Positions 7,801-14,484 of a stretch of DNA of 22,631 nt are shown in pieces. Positions within the stretch are counted from its first letter, which is position 1. Each line of letters starts with the position of its first letter. Origin of the DNA: DASPFV01 sp035620975. GTDB lineage: Bacteria > Acidobacteriota > Vicinamibacteria > Vicinamibacterales > 2-12-FULL-66-21. The position numbers and the translations under genes are program-made. The stretch spans positions 1 through 22,631 of the forward strand of contig DASPFV010000306.1 of NCBI GenBank assembly GCA_035620975.1, read 5' to 3'. The notes under the pieces were generated by a model, which saw only the letters and a list, made by a program, of their open reading frames with translations, was not told the origin of the DNA and made no database searches.

Positions 7801-9086
7801 CGCGTGCCTCCCTGCCGCTCTCCGTTGCCCTGGGCGCCGCCGCGCGCGCCGGGCCCCCGGCCCCCGCCGCCACGCTGGCCCGAGGCCATGATCCGGTCGC
7901 CGTCTCTCAGGGCGCCGGCGCCGGTCGTGATGATCTGCGCCCCGTCGGGGAGCCCCGTGACCTCGATGTGCTCGCCGTCCCGGATGCCCACCTGCACCGC
8001 CACGAACTTCGCGACCAGCGGCGCGGGACCGGCGTTCGACGCGGGTGCCGGACCGCCGGTGCCCGCGGCCGCCGGCTCCGCGACGAACACGCCCTGACGG
8101 CCTTCGAAATCAATCAGCGCGTTGCGCGGAACGGCGAGCGCGTTCGGCCGCGTGTCGACCGTCAGCTGCACGCGGGCGTACATGCCGGGCTTGAGCCGGA
8201 AGCCGGGATTGGGCACCTCGATTTCCATCTCCGCCGTCCGCGTCGCCGGGTCGAACACAGGCGCGACACGGCTCACGCGGCCCTTGAACTGCTCTCCGGG
8301 AAAGGCGTCGACCTCGACCGCGGCGGCCGTGCCCGCCGACACGCGCGAGACGTCGCGCTCGACCATGTTGGCCACCATGCGGACGGTCTGCAGGTCCACG
8401 ACCTGGACGATCGGCGAGTTAGGCCCGACGAAGGCCCCGGGATCGACGAGGCGCTTGCCGACGAAGCCATTGACGGGCGACGTGATGACGGTGTTCGAGA
8501 GCGTGATCTTCAGCTCGTCGAGGCGGGCCCTGGCCTGCTCGAACTGCGCGCGCGCGAGATCGAGCTGGGCCAGCGCCGCCTGATACCGCGCTTCCGTGTC
8601 GTCGAAGGTCTGCTGCGGCAGCAGCTCACGCTCGTAGAGGCTGCGCGATCGGTCGAGGTTCGTCTTGGCCAGCTTCAGGTCCGCCTCGCGCTGGCGGATC
8701 TGGGCCTGCGCGACCTGGTAGGAGGCCGCGGCCTGCCGGACCTGCTCCTGGATCTCGAAGTCCTCGATCTTCGCGATCGTCTGGCCTCGCCGGACCGAGT
8801 CGCCCAGCCTGACGTTGATCCCCTGCACGCGCCCGTTGACCTTGGGCACGACTTCCACGGTGGCGGCGCCAATCAGGTTGCCGACCACCAGGATCTGTTC
8901 GGCCAGGGGCACGCGGCGCACGGTCGCAAACTCGACCGGCATCGGGGGGCGCATCGCGCCGCCGCGGCCGCCGCCGGGCGCCGTTGCGCCGCTGGCGGGA
9001 TCGCCGCCGCTGCCGTTCCGGTTGTACGCGACCGCGCCCGCCAGGGCGAGCACGGCGACGACGACGATGACAATGGTTTTACGCAT
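7797..9086 (-). CDS. RND efflux periplasmic adaptor subunit
   Basis: This 429-residue adaptor (AcrA/MexA class) has an N-terminal hydrophobic anchor (about 4-20), then a Gly-Arg-rich linker (GGGRGGAMRPPMPVEF). The first lipoyl half (ATVEVVPKVNGRVQGI) follows, then a long helical hairpin (about 105-190, EIQEQVRQAAASYQVAQAQIRQREADLKLAKTNLDRSR region). The second lipoyl half (TVITSPVNGFVGKRLVDPGAFV), a beta-barrel and a membrane-proximal domain complete it (VPRNALIDFEGRQGVFV, GLPDGAQIITTGAGALRDGDRI). The C terminus is a Gly-Arg-rich tail of about 25 residues. ATG 9086 is chosen because the anchor begins there; a longer open frame upstream only shadows the tolC-like gene. The gene starts 17 bases after the TolC-family stop and overlaps the pump start by 4 bases. 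This puts adaptor and pump in one translationally coupled unit. Confidence 0.93.
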   Translation of the reverse strand: MRKTIVIVVVAVLALAGAVAYNRNGSGGDPASGATAPGGGRGGAMRPPMPVEFATVRRVPLAEQILVVGNLIGAATVEVVPKVNGRVQGINVRLGDSVRRGQTIAKIEDFEIQEQVRQAAASYQVAQAQIRQREADLKLAKTNLDRSRSLYERELLPQQTFDDTEARYQAALAQLDLARAQFEQARARLDELKITLSNTVITSPVNGFVGKRLVDPGAFVGPNSPIVQVVDLQTVRMVANMVERDVSRVSAGTAAAVEVDAFPGEQFKGRVSRVAPVFDPATRTAEMEIEVPNPGFRLKPGMYARVQLTVDTRPNALAVPRNALIDFEGRQGVFVAEPAAAGTGGPAPASNAGPAPLVAKFVAVQVGIRDGEHIEVTGLPDGAQIITTGAGALRDGDRIMASGQRGGGGRGPGARGGAQGNGERQGGTR

Positions 9087-9103
9087 GACGCACCAGCGAA
9101 GCG

Positions 9104-10696
9104 TTACCGGGGGCTGATCTGAACGCGCTGGAAATCGACGAGTGCGCGCCGGTAGTTGAGGTGCTCGCGCAGCTCGCGGTTCGTCGCGTCCGCCAGATCG
9201 CGCTGCGCCTGCACGACCTCGAAGTTCGTGGCCATGCCGACTTCGAGCTTGCTCTGGGCGGCCTCGTAGCGCTTCTGGGAGAGCTCGCGCGCCGCGGTGG
9301 CCGCCTGGATGGCCTCGAGCGAGTTGCGGATCGCGATGGCGGCCGCCGTCACCTCGGTGGCAATCTGCAGCTCGGCCGCCTTGACCTGCATGTGGTTCTG
9401 CCGGATCACGATTTCCTGCCGGGCCCTGTTCGCATCGGCGGCGCTCATCCCGAGCGGATAGCTGAAGTTCAGCTGCACCGTCCACGTGGGCGCATCCACT
9501 TTGCCGATCGCGCCGAGCGCGTCCCACCATCCCGAGGGTGGAAGCGTAGGGCTGGTCGGCAGTCCGCCTCGGCCGTCGAGGCGGTACGTCCCGACCAGGT
9601 TCAGCGTCGGCAGCTTCTGGTTGGTGAGGCTGCTCAGCGTCACGTTCGCCGATTCCACGTTCTTCCGCTGGGTCTGCAGGTCCGTGCGGTTGCTCAGCGC
9701 GTTGCGCACGGCGCCCTCCAGATCGATCGCTTCGGGATCCGGACGCGGACGATCGACGGCATTGATCGTCGAGGCCCAGAGCGGATCCTCCGTGCCGCTC
9801 ACGATCAGGCGCTTCAGCCCCAGCTCGTTGTTCTGGAGGATCGCTTCCGCGTTGACCACGGCCTGGCGCCGCGTCGCTTCCTCCGCCTGGGCCTGCACGA
9901 CCTCGATGGGCGCCATCGTGCCGATCTCGACTCGCGCCCGGTTGTCTTCCACCAGCTTCGCCGCCAGTTCGAGCGACGTCCGCTGCGCCTCGAGGTTCAT
10001 GATCGCGAACACCAGCTCGTAGTAGGCATTCCGCACCTGGGCCACGATGCTGGCCGCCGTCCCCTGCAGCTCGATCTGCGCAATGTCCTGGGAGATCTCC
10101 GTGTTCAGGAGCGTCGTTCGAGTGTTGTCGATCTTCCGGTTCGCCAGCAGCGGCTGAGTGAACGTGGCTGCGAACTGCGACGTGTACGCCGGGTTGAAAA
10201 TCGCCGTGCTCTGCGTCGACGCCAGGCGGTTGTTGGCCCAGTTCACCTGCAGCGAGCCCCCCTGCCACGGAACCTGCTGGGTGAGCCCGGCGTTCCAGAT
10301 CGTGGTGTCCTGATTCGTCTTCTCGCCGCCGTCGGTCGTCAGCCGCCCGAGCTGGGTGGCCGAGATGTTGCTCACGGTGGAGGTGACCGTCGGCCGGTAG
10401 AACGCCCGGGTGGCGGCAATCGAGAAGTCGAACGTCTGGGGCGTGAGGCGCTGCGTCGCCAGCGTGACGTTGTTCTCCAGCGCTCGCGCGACGGCCTCCT
10501 CGACGGTCATGTCGACCGTCGGCCCCTGCGCCGTGGAAGGCGCCCCTTGCGCGGGAACGGGTTGCGCCGACAGGCGGACCATGGCCTGCTCGATGAGCGC
10601 TTTGACCTGATCAGCAGTGGGCTCCTGCGCCGCGGCGGGGCAGACCAGGCCGGCGGCGATCACGATCGCCAGTGGGAACGATGTGGTCTTGCTCAC
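9104..10696 (-). CDS. TolC-family outer-membrane efflux channel
   Basis: This 530-residue exported protein has a signal peptide (MSKTTSFPLAIVIAAGL, cleavage probably after PAAA near residue 23). Two outer-membrane efflux protein repeats follow. The first runs from about 62 (VDMTVEEAVARALENNVTLATQ) to about 275, and the second from about 320 (IDLEGAVRNALSNRTDLQTQRKNVE) to about 525. Each repeat has the long Ala/Gln/Glu-rich helices of the periplasmic tunnel, and the strand segments that form the outer-membrane barrel are visible (FQATFTQPLL-like FAATFTQPLL, WTVQLNFSYPLG). The start is GTG at 10696, supported by a strong TGGAGG 6 bases upstream. It is the only TolC-type gene in the cluster and precedes both the RND and MacAB parts, so it is likely the shared outer-membrane exit for both. 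Confidence 0.94.
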   Translation of the reverse strand: MSKTTSFPLAIVIAAGLVCPAAAQEPTADQVKALIEQAMVRLSAQPVPAQGAPSTAQGPTVDMTVEEAVARALENNVTLATQRLTPQTFDFSIAATRAFYRPTVTSTVSNISATQLGRLTTDGGEKTNQDTTIWNAGLTQQVPWQGGSLQVNWANNRLASTQSTAIFNPAYTSQFAATFTQPLLANRKIDNTRTTLLNTEISQDIAQIELQGTAASIVAQVRNAYYELVFAIMNLEAQRTSLELAAKLVEDNRARVEIGTMAPIEVVQAQAEEATRRQAVVNAEAILQNNELGLKRLIVSGTEDPLWASTINAVDRPRPDPEAIDLEGAVRNALSNRTDLQTQRKNVESANVTLSSLTNQKLPTLNLVGTYRLDGRGGLPTSPTLPPSGWWDALGAIGKVDAPTWTVQLNFSYPLGMSAADANRARQEIVIRQNHMQVKAAELQIATEVTAAAIAIRNSLEAIQAATAARELSQKRYEAAQSKLEVGMATNFEVVQAQRDLADATNRELREHLNYRRALVDFQRVQISPR

Positions 10697-10702
10697 GAAC
10701 AG

Positions 10703-10708
10703 CCTCCA
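10703..10708 (-). promoter_or_regulatory. Ribosome binding site deciding a GTG start
   Basis: TGGAGG on the minus strand lies 6 bases before GTG 10696. It supports GTG as the initiation codon of the TolC-family gene. Confidence 0.7.
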
Positions 10709-10837
10709 GAAATACGAGCGGATGAGTCCCGGTATTCAGATGTGTGCGGCCGGCGAGTCCGACAGGAAGCTGAAAAACGCAGCGAGCCCATTTCCGAGCT
10801 CCCTTGTCGGGGTTCAGCGGTTCTTCCAGCGGCCCCT

Positions 10838-11332
10838 CTAGTGTTCGGGCCTGTCCTTGTCGCCCTGCCTGCGGCGGTTTTCCTCGCGCCGCGCGCGATG
10901 CGCTTCCAGCTTGACTCGCTGGTCGGGAGTGAGCACCTGGCTCATGCGGTACAGCATTATGGTGCGTGTCCCGTTGATGGCCGCCCGCAGCTTCTCGACC
11001 TGCTCCACCTGCTGGGCGACTGCCGCCGAATCCATCGTGGCCGCCTTGAGCGTCTGCTCGAGCTCGCCCTGCAGCCTCTGCAGCTCGTGCCATTTCTCTC
11101 GCTGCTGCGGGGCCACCGAGGCCCAGATCTGCTCGATGGCGGCCGACTGCTGGTCGGTGATCCCGAGCTCGCGACGGTCGTCGGGGTTCATCCACCACTT
11201 CCAGCGGTTGGGATCCTGCGATCCGGTGGAAGAGCCGCCATTGCGCTGATCGCGCCCCGGCTGCGCCAGGGCATTCGCGGGTGCACCGACGGCCAGCGCT
11301 GCTGCGAGAATCCACGCAACTTGCCTTGCCAT
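10838..11332 (-). CDS. Spy/CpxP-like periplasmic LTXXQ protein
   Basis: This 164-residue exported protein has a signal peptide (MARQVAWILAAALAVGAPANALA, cleavage near 23). It then has a short Gly/Ser linker, a Trp-rich patch (RWKWWMNP, 43-50), and a mostly alpha-helical body. The helical part carries an LTXXQ-like LGITDQQ (56-62) and a clear LTPDQ (134-138), the signature of the Spy/CpxP/ZraP/CnrX group of periplasmic chaperones and metal or envelope-stress sensors. The C terminus is strongly charged (RARREENRRRQGDKDRPEH). It is the first gene of the efflux cluster, 141 bases ahead of the TolC gene, which suggests it reports or buffers envelope stress handled by the pumps. Metal-binding residues are not obvious, so a chaperone or stress role is more likely than metal sensing. 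Family placement rests on the motif and layout, not on alignment. Confidence 0.8.
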   Translation of the reverse strand: MARQVAWILAAALAVGAPANALAQPGRDQRNGGSSTGSQDPNRWKWWMNPDDRRELGITDQQSAAIEQIWASVAPQQREKWHELQRLQGELEQTLKAATMDSAAVAQQVEQVEKLRAAINGTRTIMLYRMSQVLTPDQRVKLEAHRARREENRRRQGDKDRPEH

Positions 11333-11379
11333 AGCTGTTTGCCTTTTCTGCCCGAGGATACGGCGATCATTACGACGTC

Positions 11380-11426
11380 TCCGCAGAATACGTTTACGTC
11401 GATCGACCCTCCGCCTTGTCTGCGGA
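11380..11426. promoter_or_regulatory. Inverted-repeat cluster in divergent regulatory region
   Basis: TCCGCAGA (11380-11387) and its exact reverse complement TCTGCGGA (11419-11426) flank the 10-base palindrome GTCGATCGAC (11398-11407). The half-sites are 39 bases apart centre to centre. The cluster lies between the divergent Spy-like gene and the plus-strand small-protein gene, about 50-95 bases upstream of the sigma-54-type promoter. It is a candidate binding site for a regulator, possibly an enhancer-binding protein. Confidence 0.4.
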
Positions 11427-11472
11427 CCTCACGAATTCAGCCCAACTAACTGATTTTCAGGCACATCGAGGT

Positions 11473-11488
11473 TGGCCGGCACATTGCA
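11473..11488 (+). promoter_or_regulatory. Candidate sigma-54 (-24/-12) promoter
   Basis: TGGCCGGCACATTGCA fits the sigma-54 consensus TGGCACG-N4-TTGCA. The invariant GG (11474-11475) and GC (11486-11487) are exactly 12 bases apart, and the TTGCA block is perfect. Only two positions in the -24 block differ (CG in place of AC). The start of transcription would fall near 11499, giving a leader of about 80 bases to the GTG at 11580. Confidence 0.6.
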
Positions 11489-11563
11489 TACCGTGTAGCT
11501 CAACGGCCGCATGCCCGCCGACCTGAACGGCCTGGAACGGGGCAGCGGATGGGCTCGGCCGTC

Positions 11564-11572
11564 GGGAAGGAG
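11564..11572 (+). promoter_or_regulatory. Ribosome binding site deciding a GTG start
   Basis: GGGAAGGAG ends 7 bases before GTG 11580. The alternative in-frame ATG at 11511 has no such site. Confidence 0.7.
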
Positions 11573-11579
11573 CATCGTC

Positions 11580-11858
11580 GTGAGGCGAGCACTGGCTGTC
11601 GCCCTGGGACTGGTTTTGCTGCTGGGAGCCTATGCAGCCGGGCGCGCCTCCGAGCGCGATGAGGTCACCCTGACGGTCGAGGTGAGCTCCTCCGATCACG
11701 AGGTGATCGAGGGCTATTTCTCTCTCGGCGATGTCACCGTGATGGTCCGGCCCGGCTCGCCTCTTCACCGCTTCCTGTCCAGGCAGCGGGGGCGTGAGGT
11801 CACTCTGACGCTGACCGAAGGCGCCGTCCGCGAGCTGTCGCGGCTGGACCGGGAGTGA
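11580..11858 (+). CDS. Small membrane-anchored protein of unknown function
   Basis: This 92-residue protein begins MRRALAVALGLVLLLGAYAAG, a short basic N terminus followed by one hydrophobic helix (about 4-20) that could be a membrane anchor or signal sequence. The rest is a compact, charged, beta-rich domain with two similar strand pairs (EVTLTVEVSSSDHEVIEGYFSL segment and REVTLTLTEGAVREL). It contains the distinctive stretch GDVTVMVRPGSPLHRF. No family is recognised. GTG 11580 is preferred to ATG 11511 because of the strong GGGAAGGAG site and because the hydrophobic segment then sits at the N terminus. It stands alone on its strand, divergent from the efflux cluster and convergent with ispH, and has a sigma-54-like promoter upstream. 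Nitrogen- or stress-type control by one of the NtrC-class regulators in this window is possible but unproven. Confidence 0.7.
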   Translation: MRRALAVALGLVLLLGAYAAGRASERDEVTLTVEVSSSDHEVIEGYFSLGDVTVMVRPGSPLHRFLSRQRGREVTLTLTEGAVRELSRLDRE

Positions 11859-11884
11859 TCGGCCGATCCACATGCCGGAATTCT

Positions 11885-11908
11885 CCCGCCTCGCGCCTTG
11901 CAGGCGGG
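11885..11908. terminator. Hairpin between convergent genes, terminator candidate
   Basis: CCCGCCT (11885-11891) and AGGCGGG (11902-11908) form a perfect 7-base stem with a 10-base loop. An alternative stem, CGCCT/AGGCG, uses part of the same sequence. It lies in the 89-base gap between the convergent small-protein and ispH genes and could serve both strands. No clear U-tract is seen on either strand. Confidence 0.5.
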
Positions 11909-11947
11909 CGCCTCGCCGCCTCGGTGCGACGCCGCAGAACAGCAGGA

Positions 11948-13150
11948 CTACGCCGAGGCGAATCGCTCCAGCAGCTCTATGACCTCGCCGACGATGTTGT
12001 TCGGGGTGGAGGCGCCCGCCGTCAGGCCGATGGCCAGCGGGCAGGCAGGAGGGAGCCAGTCGCGGGTTGTCACTTCGGCGCTGCCCGCGGTGGAGGGCTG
12101 GCCCACGGGTCGCGAGCGGATTACTCCGGGCGAGACGAGGCACGCCGGGTCCGCGATGTGATACGTGGGCACGTCGCGTGCGCAGATCCTCGCCAGATTG
12201 CAGGTATTGCTGCTGTTGTAGCCGCCAATCACCAGCATCAGATCCAGCCGTCGCTCCGAGAGCAGCTGCAGCACCGCATCCTGCCGCTCCTGCGTGGCGC
12301 TGCAGATGGTGTCGAATGCGCGGAAGTGTGCAGGAAGATGGTCCTCCCCGTAGCGTTCGGTCATCGCTGCCCGGAACATCTCTCCGATCTCGAGGGACTC
12401 GGACATGAGCATCGTGGTCTGATTGGCGCACCCGATGCGTTCCAGATCCCGGTCGGGATCGAACCCCGGAGAGGCCGCCGGCCCGAAACGCTGGATGAAG
12501 GCGTCGCGGTCTCCGCGGCCGCGGATGTAATCGCAGACGGTCGTGGCCTCGTCGCGGTCGAGCACCACGAGATACCTGCCGCCGGGATATTTCAGCGCCT
12601 GGGATGCCGTCGCCCGTGTTTCCTCGTGCTTCACCTTGCCGTGGATCACGGCCGTGAAGCCGTCCTGGGCGTAGCGGACGACGTTCTTCCACACGTTGAG
12701 CACGGATCCGCAGGTGGTGTCGACCAGCGTGCATCCCTGGCTCGACAGACGCGCCATGTCGGAAACGGTCACCCCGAACGCGGGCAGGACGACCACGTCG
12801 TCGGGCCCGAGCGTGCCGGCGTCTTCGCCGGGGTCCGACAGGAAACGGATTCCAGCGTCCCGCAGGCGCGTGTTCACGTGCGGGTTGTGGATGATCTCTC
12901 CGGTCAGATAGACCTGGCGATCGGGGAAACGGCGCCGCGCCTGGTAGGCGTAGTCCACCGCCCGGTCCACGCCGTAGCAGAAGCCGAACTCCTTGGCCAG
13001 GTGGATGGTCAAGCGGCCGGAGCGGTGCGTGAAGTCGTTCGCCCGGATGGAGTCGACGAGGGAGCTGTGGTACGCGTCGGCCAGCTCGGCGGCAACGGCC
13101 TCTTTCATGTCGAGGCCCTTGCGGAAAATCAGGGGATGGGGTGAGGCCAC
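11948..13150 (-). CDS. ispH: 4-hydroxy-3-methylbut-2-enyl diphosphate reductase, long form
   Basis: This 400-residue enzyme performs the last step of the MEP pathway, reducing HMBPP to IPP and DMAPP with an iron-sulfur cluster. Cluster ligands are visible as Cys58 (GFCYGVDRAV), Cys147 (VDTTCGSV) and Cys283 (DTICSATQERQDA). Substrate-site residues include His88 and His91 (IIHNPHV), His170, His175 and Glu177 (HGKVKHEET, with the catalytic Glu), NSSNT (312-316) and GASTP (379-383). The length, the N-terminal extension (FRKGLDMKEAVAAELADAY), GFDPDRDLERIGCANQTTML and TQERQDA match the plant/cyanobacterial long form rather than the roughly 316-residue E. coli form. The GTG start at 13150 is kept because the RKG extension lies upstream of the first ATG (13108) and is recognisable in long-form homologues. 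It begins 3 bases after the anti-sigma stop, so it is probably translated by re-initiation within a sigma/anti-sigma operon. Confidence 0.95.
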   Translation of the reverse strand: MASPHPLIFRKGLDMKEAVAAELADAYHSSLVDSIRANDFTHRSGRLTIHLAKEFGFCYGVDRAVDYAYQARRRFPDRQVYLTGEIIHNPHVNTRLRDAGIRFLSDPGEDAGTLGPDDVVVLPAFGVTVSDMARLSSQGCTLVDTTCGSVLNVWKNVVRYAQDGFTAVIHGKVKHEETRATASQALKYPGGRYLVVLDRDEATTVCDYIRGRGDRDAFIQRFGPAASPGFDPDRDLERIGCANQTTMLMSESLEIGEMFRAAMTERYGEDHLPAHFRAFDTICSATQERQDAVLQLLSERRLDLMLVIGGYNSSNTCNLARICARDVPTYHIADPACLVSPGVIRSRPVGQPSTAGSAEVTTRDWLPPACPLAIGLTAGASTPNNIVGEVIELLERFASA

Positions 13151-13153
13151 ACC

Positions 13154-13768
13154 CTATCTTCGCAGATCGAGATCCCGGGAGCGAGGAGTGATGGCGTCGA
13201 TGGCCTCCAGGGCCCGGACGGGACCGGAGTCGAGATCGTAGAAGAGCTCCTCGTCTTCCAGCGATACGGGAACGGGCGTCATCGGCGCCGACGACCGGGC
13301 GCTCTGGCTGTTCCGGGCGATCGGCGCTTCGGCCTGCTGACTGGTCGATCCCGTCTGCCAGGGTAGATCCATGAGCTGTCCGGCCGCCAGGCCGACGAAC
13401 AGCCCCGCGGCCGCGGCGGCCCCAATCCAGCGCTGTGTGCTGCTCCGCGTGCCCCTGACCACGCGAGTGAAGCGGGGGAACGCGATGACGCGTGCCGGCC
13501 GCCCCATGGCTTCGAGGCGGCGGAGGATCTGGGACTGCTGGGCGGCCAGGCGCTCCGGGGTGAACACCTCGTCGGCCTCGGCATACGCATCCTGCCGCAG
13601 GGAGTCGGCCCAGGTCGTCAAGGCGGCGTAGCGGGAACGGCAGCTGCCGCAATCGGCCAGGTGCGGATGAGGCAGCGGCGCGACGTCGAGCCGGGCCGCG
13701 GCCCAGATCTCCATCAGCGCGTCATCGTCGAGATGGCGGGTCGGCTGCAGGCGATCAAGGATGGACAC
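13154..13768 (-). CDS. Zinc-type transmembrane anti-sigma factor
   Basis: This 204-residue protein has an N-terminal zinc anti-sigma motif, His36-x3-Cys40-x2-Cys43 (HLADCGSC), preceded by the helix RHLDDDALMEIWAAARL. A charged cytoplasmic linker follows, then one transmembrane helix at about 114-133 (WIGAAAAAGLFVGLAAGQLM). A Ser/Gln/Pro-rich outer segment and an acidic patch (SLEDEELFYDLDSG) complete it. This is the usual layout of anti-sigma factors that hold an ECF sigma at the membrane and release it when the outer part or the zinc site senses stress. The GTG start at 13768 is chosen because GGGAGAG lies upstream and the domain begins there; it overlaps the sigma gene by 14 bases, a common sign of translational coupling. 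A redox response through the Cys pair is possible. The signal is unknown. Confidence 0.87.
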   Translation of the reverse strand: MSILDRLQPTRHLDDDALMEIWAAARLDVAPLPHPHLADCGSCRSRYAALTTWADSLRQDAYAEADEVFTPERLAAQQSQILRRLEAMGRPARVIAFPRFTRVVRGTRSSTQRWIGAAAAAGLFVGLAAGQLMDLPWQTGSTSQQAEAPIARNSQSARSSAPMTPVPVSLEDEELFYDLDSGPVRALEAIDAITPRSRDLDLRR

Positions 13769-14429
13769 GTCTCTTCTCTCCCGTCGATTTCGTCGTGTCC
13801 GCCTGGTCTCCGTTGCCGGCCAGCAGCGTCCGGAGACGGCGAATAGCCCGGAACAGATGCACACGCACGGTCGATTCGTTCAGCCCCGTCAGCGCGCTGA
13901 CTTCCCGCGACGTGCAGCCCTCGTAGTGGCTCAACATGAACACCGACCGCTGCCGGGCCGGCAAGCGGGCCAGCGCGGCCGCGAGCTTCTGCCGCCGTTC
14001 GCGCGCCAGCAGCTGATCCTCCGGCGAGGGGCCGCCGCCGGCCGTGCGCTCGGCGAAATCCGGCTGCCCGGGCGCGGATTCGGGCAGCGATACCAGCCAC
14101 CGCTCGCGCCGGGTTCGGGCCTTGATCCGGTCGAGGCACCCGTTGATGAGGATCCGGGTGAACCAGACCTCGAAAGGCAACTCTTCCCGGAACGTGCCGA
14201 GATGCGAGTAGGCCTTCACGAAGGCGTCCTGCGCGGCCTCGTCGGCGTCGGCGGCATCGCGCAGGTAATGAAACGCGATCCGGGTCGCGCGCCGCTGGTG
14301 CCGGGCCACGAGCTCGGCGTATCGCTCCCGCGCCTCCGCGTGCCGGCCCTCCGCCTGGAGCGCCTTGACGGCCGACGCCGCCGCGCTGTCGGCTTCCCTC
14401 GAGGGCACCTGCGCCTGGGCAGCTGCCAT
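13755..14429 (-). CDS. ECF-type RNA polymerase sigma factor
   Basis: This 224-residue sigma-70-family (ECF) factor has region 2 at about 42-108, including the -10 recognition segment DADEAAQDAFVKAYSHLGTFREELPFEVWFTRILINGCLDRIKARTRR. A Pro/Gly-rich linker (about 115-140) follows, then region 4 at about 150-205 (LAALPARQRSVFMLSHYEGCTSREVSALTGLNESTVRVHLFRAIRRL-type helix-turn-helix). The N terminus has about 30 extra Ala/Glu-rich residues before region 2. It overlaps the anti-sigma gene by 14 bases and is followed by ispH, so the three are very likely co-transcribed. A -10 element matching the consensus lies about 50 bases upstream, pointing to housekeeping expression plus possible autoregulation. 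The RBS before ATG 14429 is weak (GGGG). The subgroup cannot be fixed without alignment. Confidence 0.92.
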   Translation of the reverse strand: MAAAQAQVPSREADSAAASAVKALQAEGRHAEARERYAELVARHQRRATRIAFHYLRDAADADEAAQDAFVKAYSHLGTFREELPFEVWFTRILINGCLDRIKARTRRERWLVSLPESAPGQPDFAERTAGGGPSPEDQLLARERRQKLAAALARLPARQRSVFMLSHYEGCTSREVSALTGLNESTVRVHLFRAIRRLRTLLAGNGDQADTTKSTGEKRRVHP

Positions 14430-14478
14430 GAACTACGCCCCGGAGCTGGCTGCGTTTACCAAGACCTGATCCGCCCAC

Positions 14479-14484
14479 ATTATA
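14479..14484 (-). promoter_or_regulatory. Consensus -10 box of the sigma/anti-sigma/ispH operon
   Basis: TATAAT is read on the minus strand, in otherwise GC-rich sequence, about 50 bases before ATG 14429. No TTGACA-like -35 is found at 16-18 bases, and that position is taken up by a direct repeat. An activator-assisted or alternative-sigma promoter is therefore possible. Confidence 0.5.

Noticed and set aside
5269..8097. Very long plus-strand open frame opposite the RND pump and adaptor genes
   Set aside because: It is an antisense shadow typical of high-GC DNA: rich in Arg, His, Asp and Ala, with no domain or RBS, fully covered by two clear minus-strand genes.
9087..10268. Upstream extension of the RND adaptor reading frame
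   Set aside because: It lies entirely inside the TolC-family gene in another frame. The adaptor signal anchor begins at ATG 9086.
9161..11449. Long plus-strand open frame opposite the TolC-family and Spy-like genes
   Set aside because: Antisense shadow with Arg/Leu/His-rich composition and no recognisable family; it also crosses the intergenic region.
11457..13652. 731-residue minus-strand frame overlapping ispH and the anti-sigma gene
   Set aside because: Arg/Pro/Gly-rich shadow frame without domains; ispH in the neighbouring frame has complete catalytic motifs.
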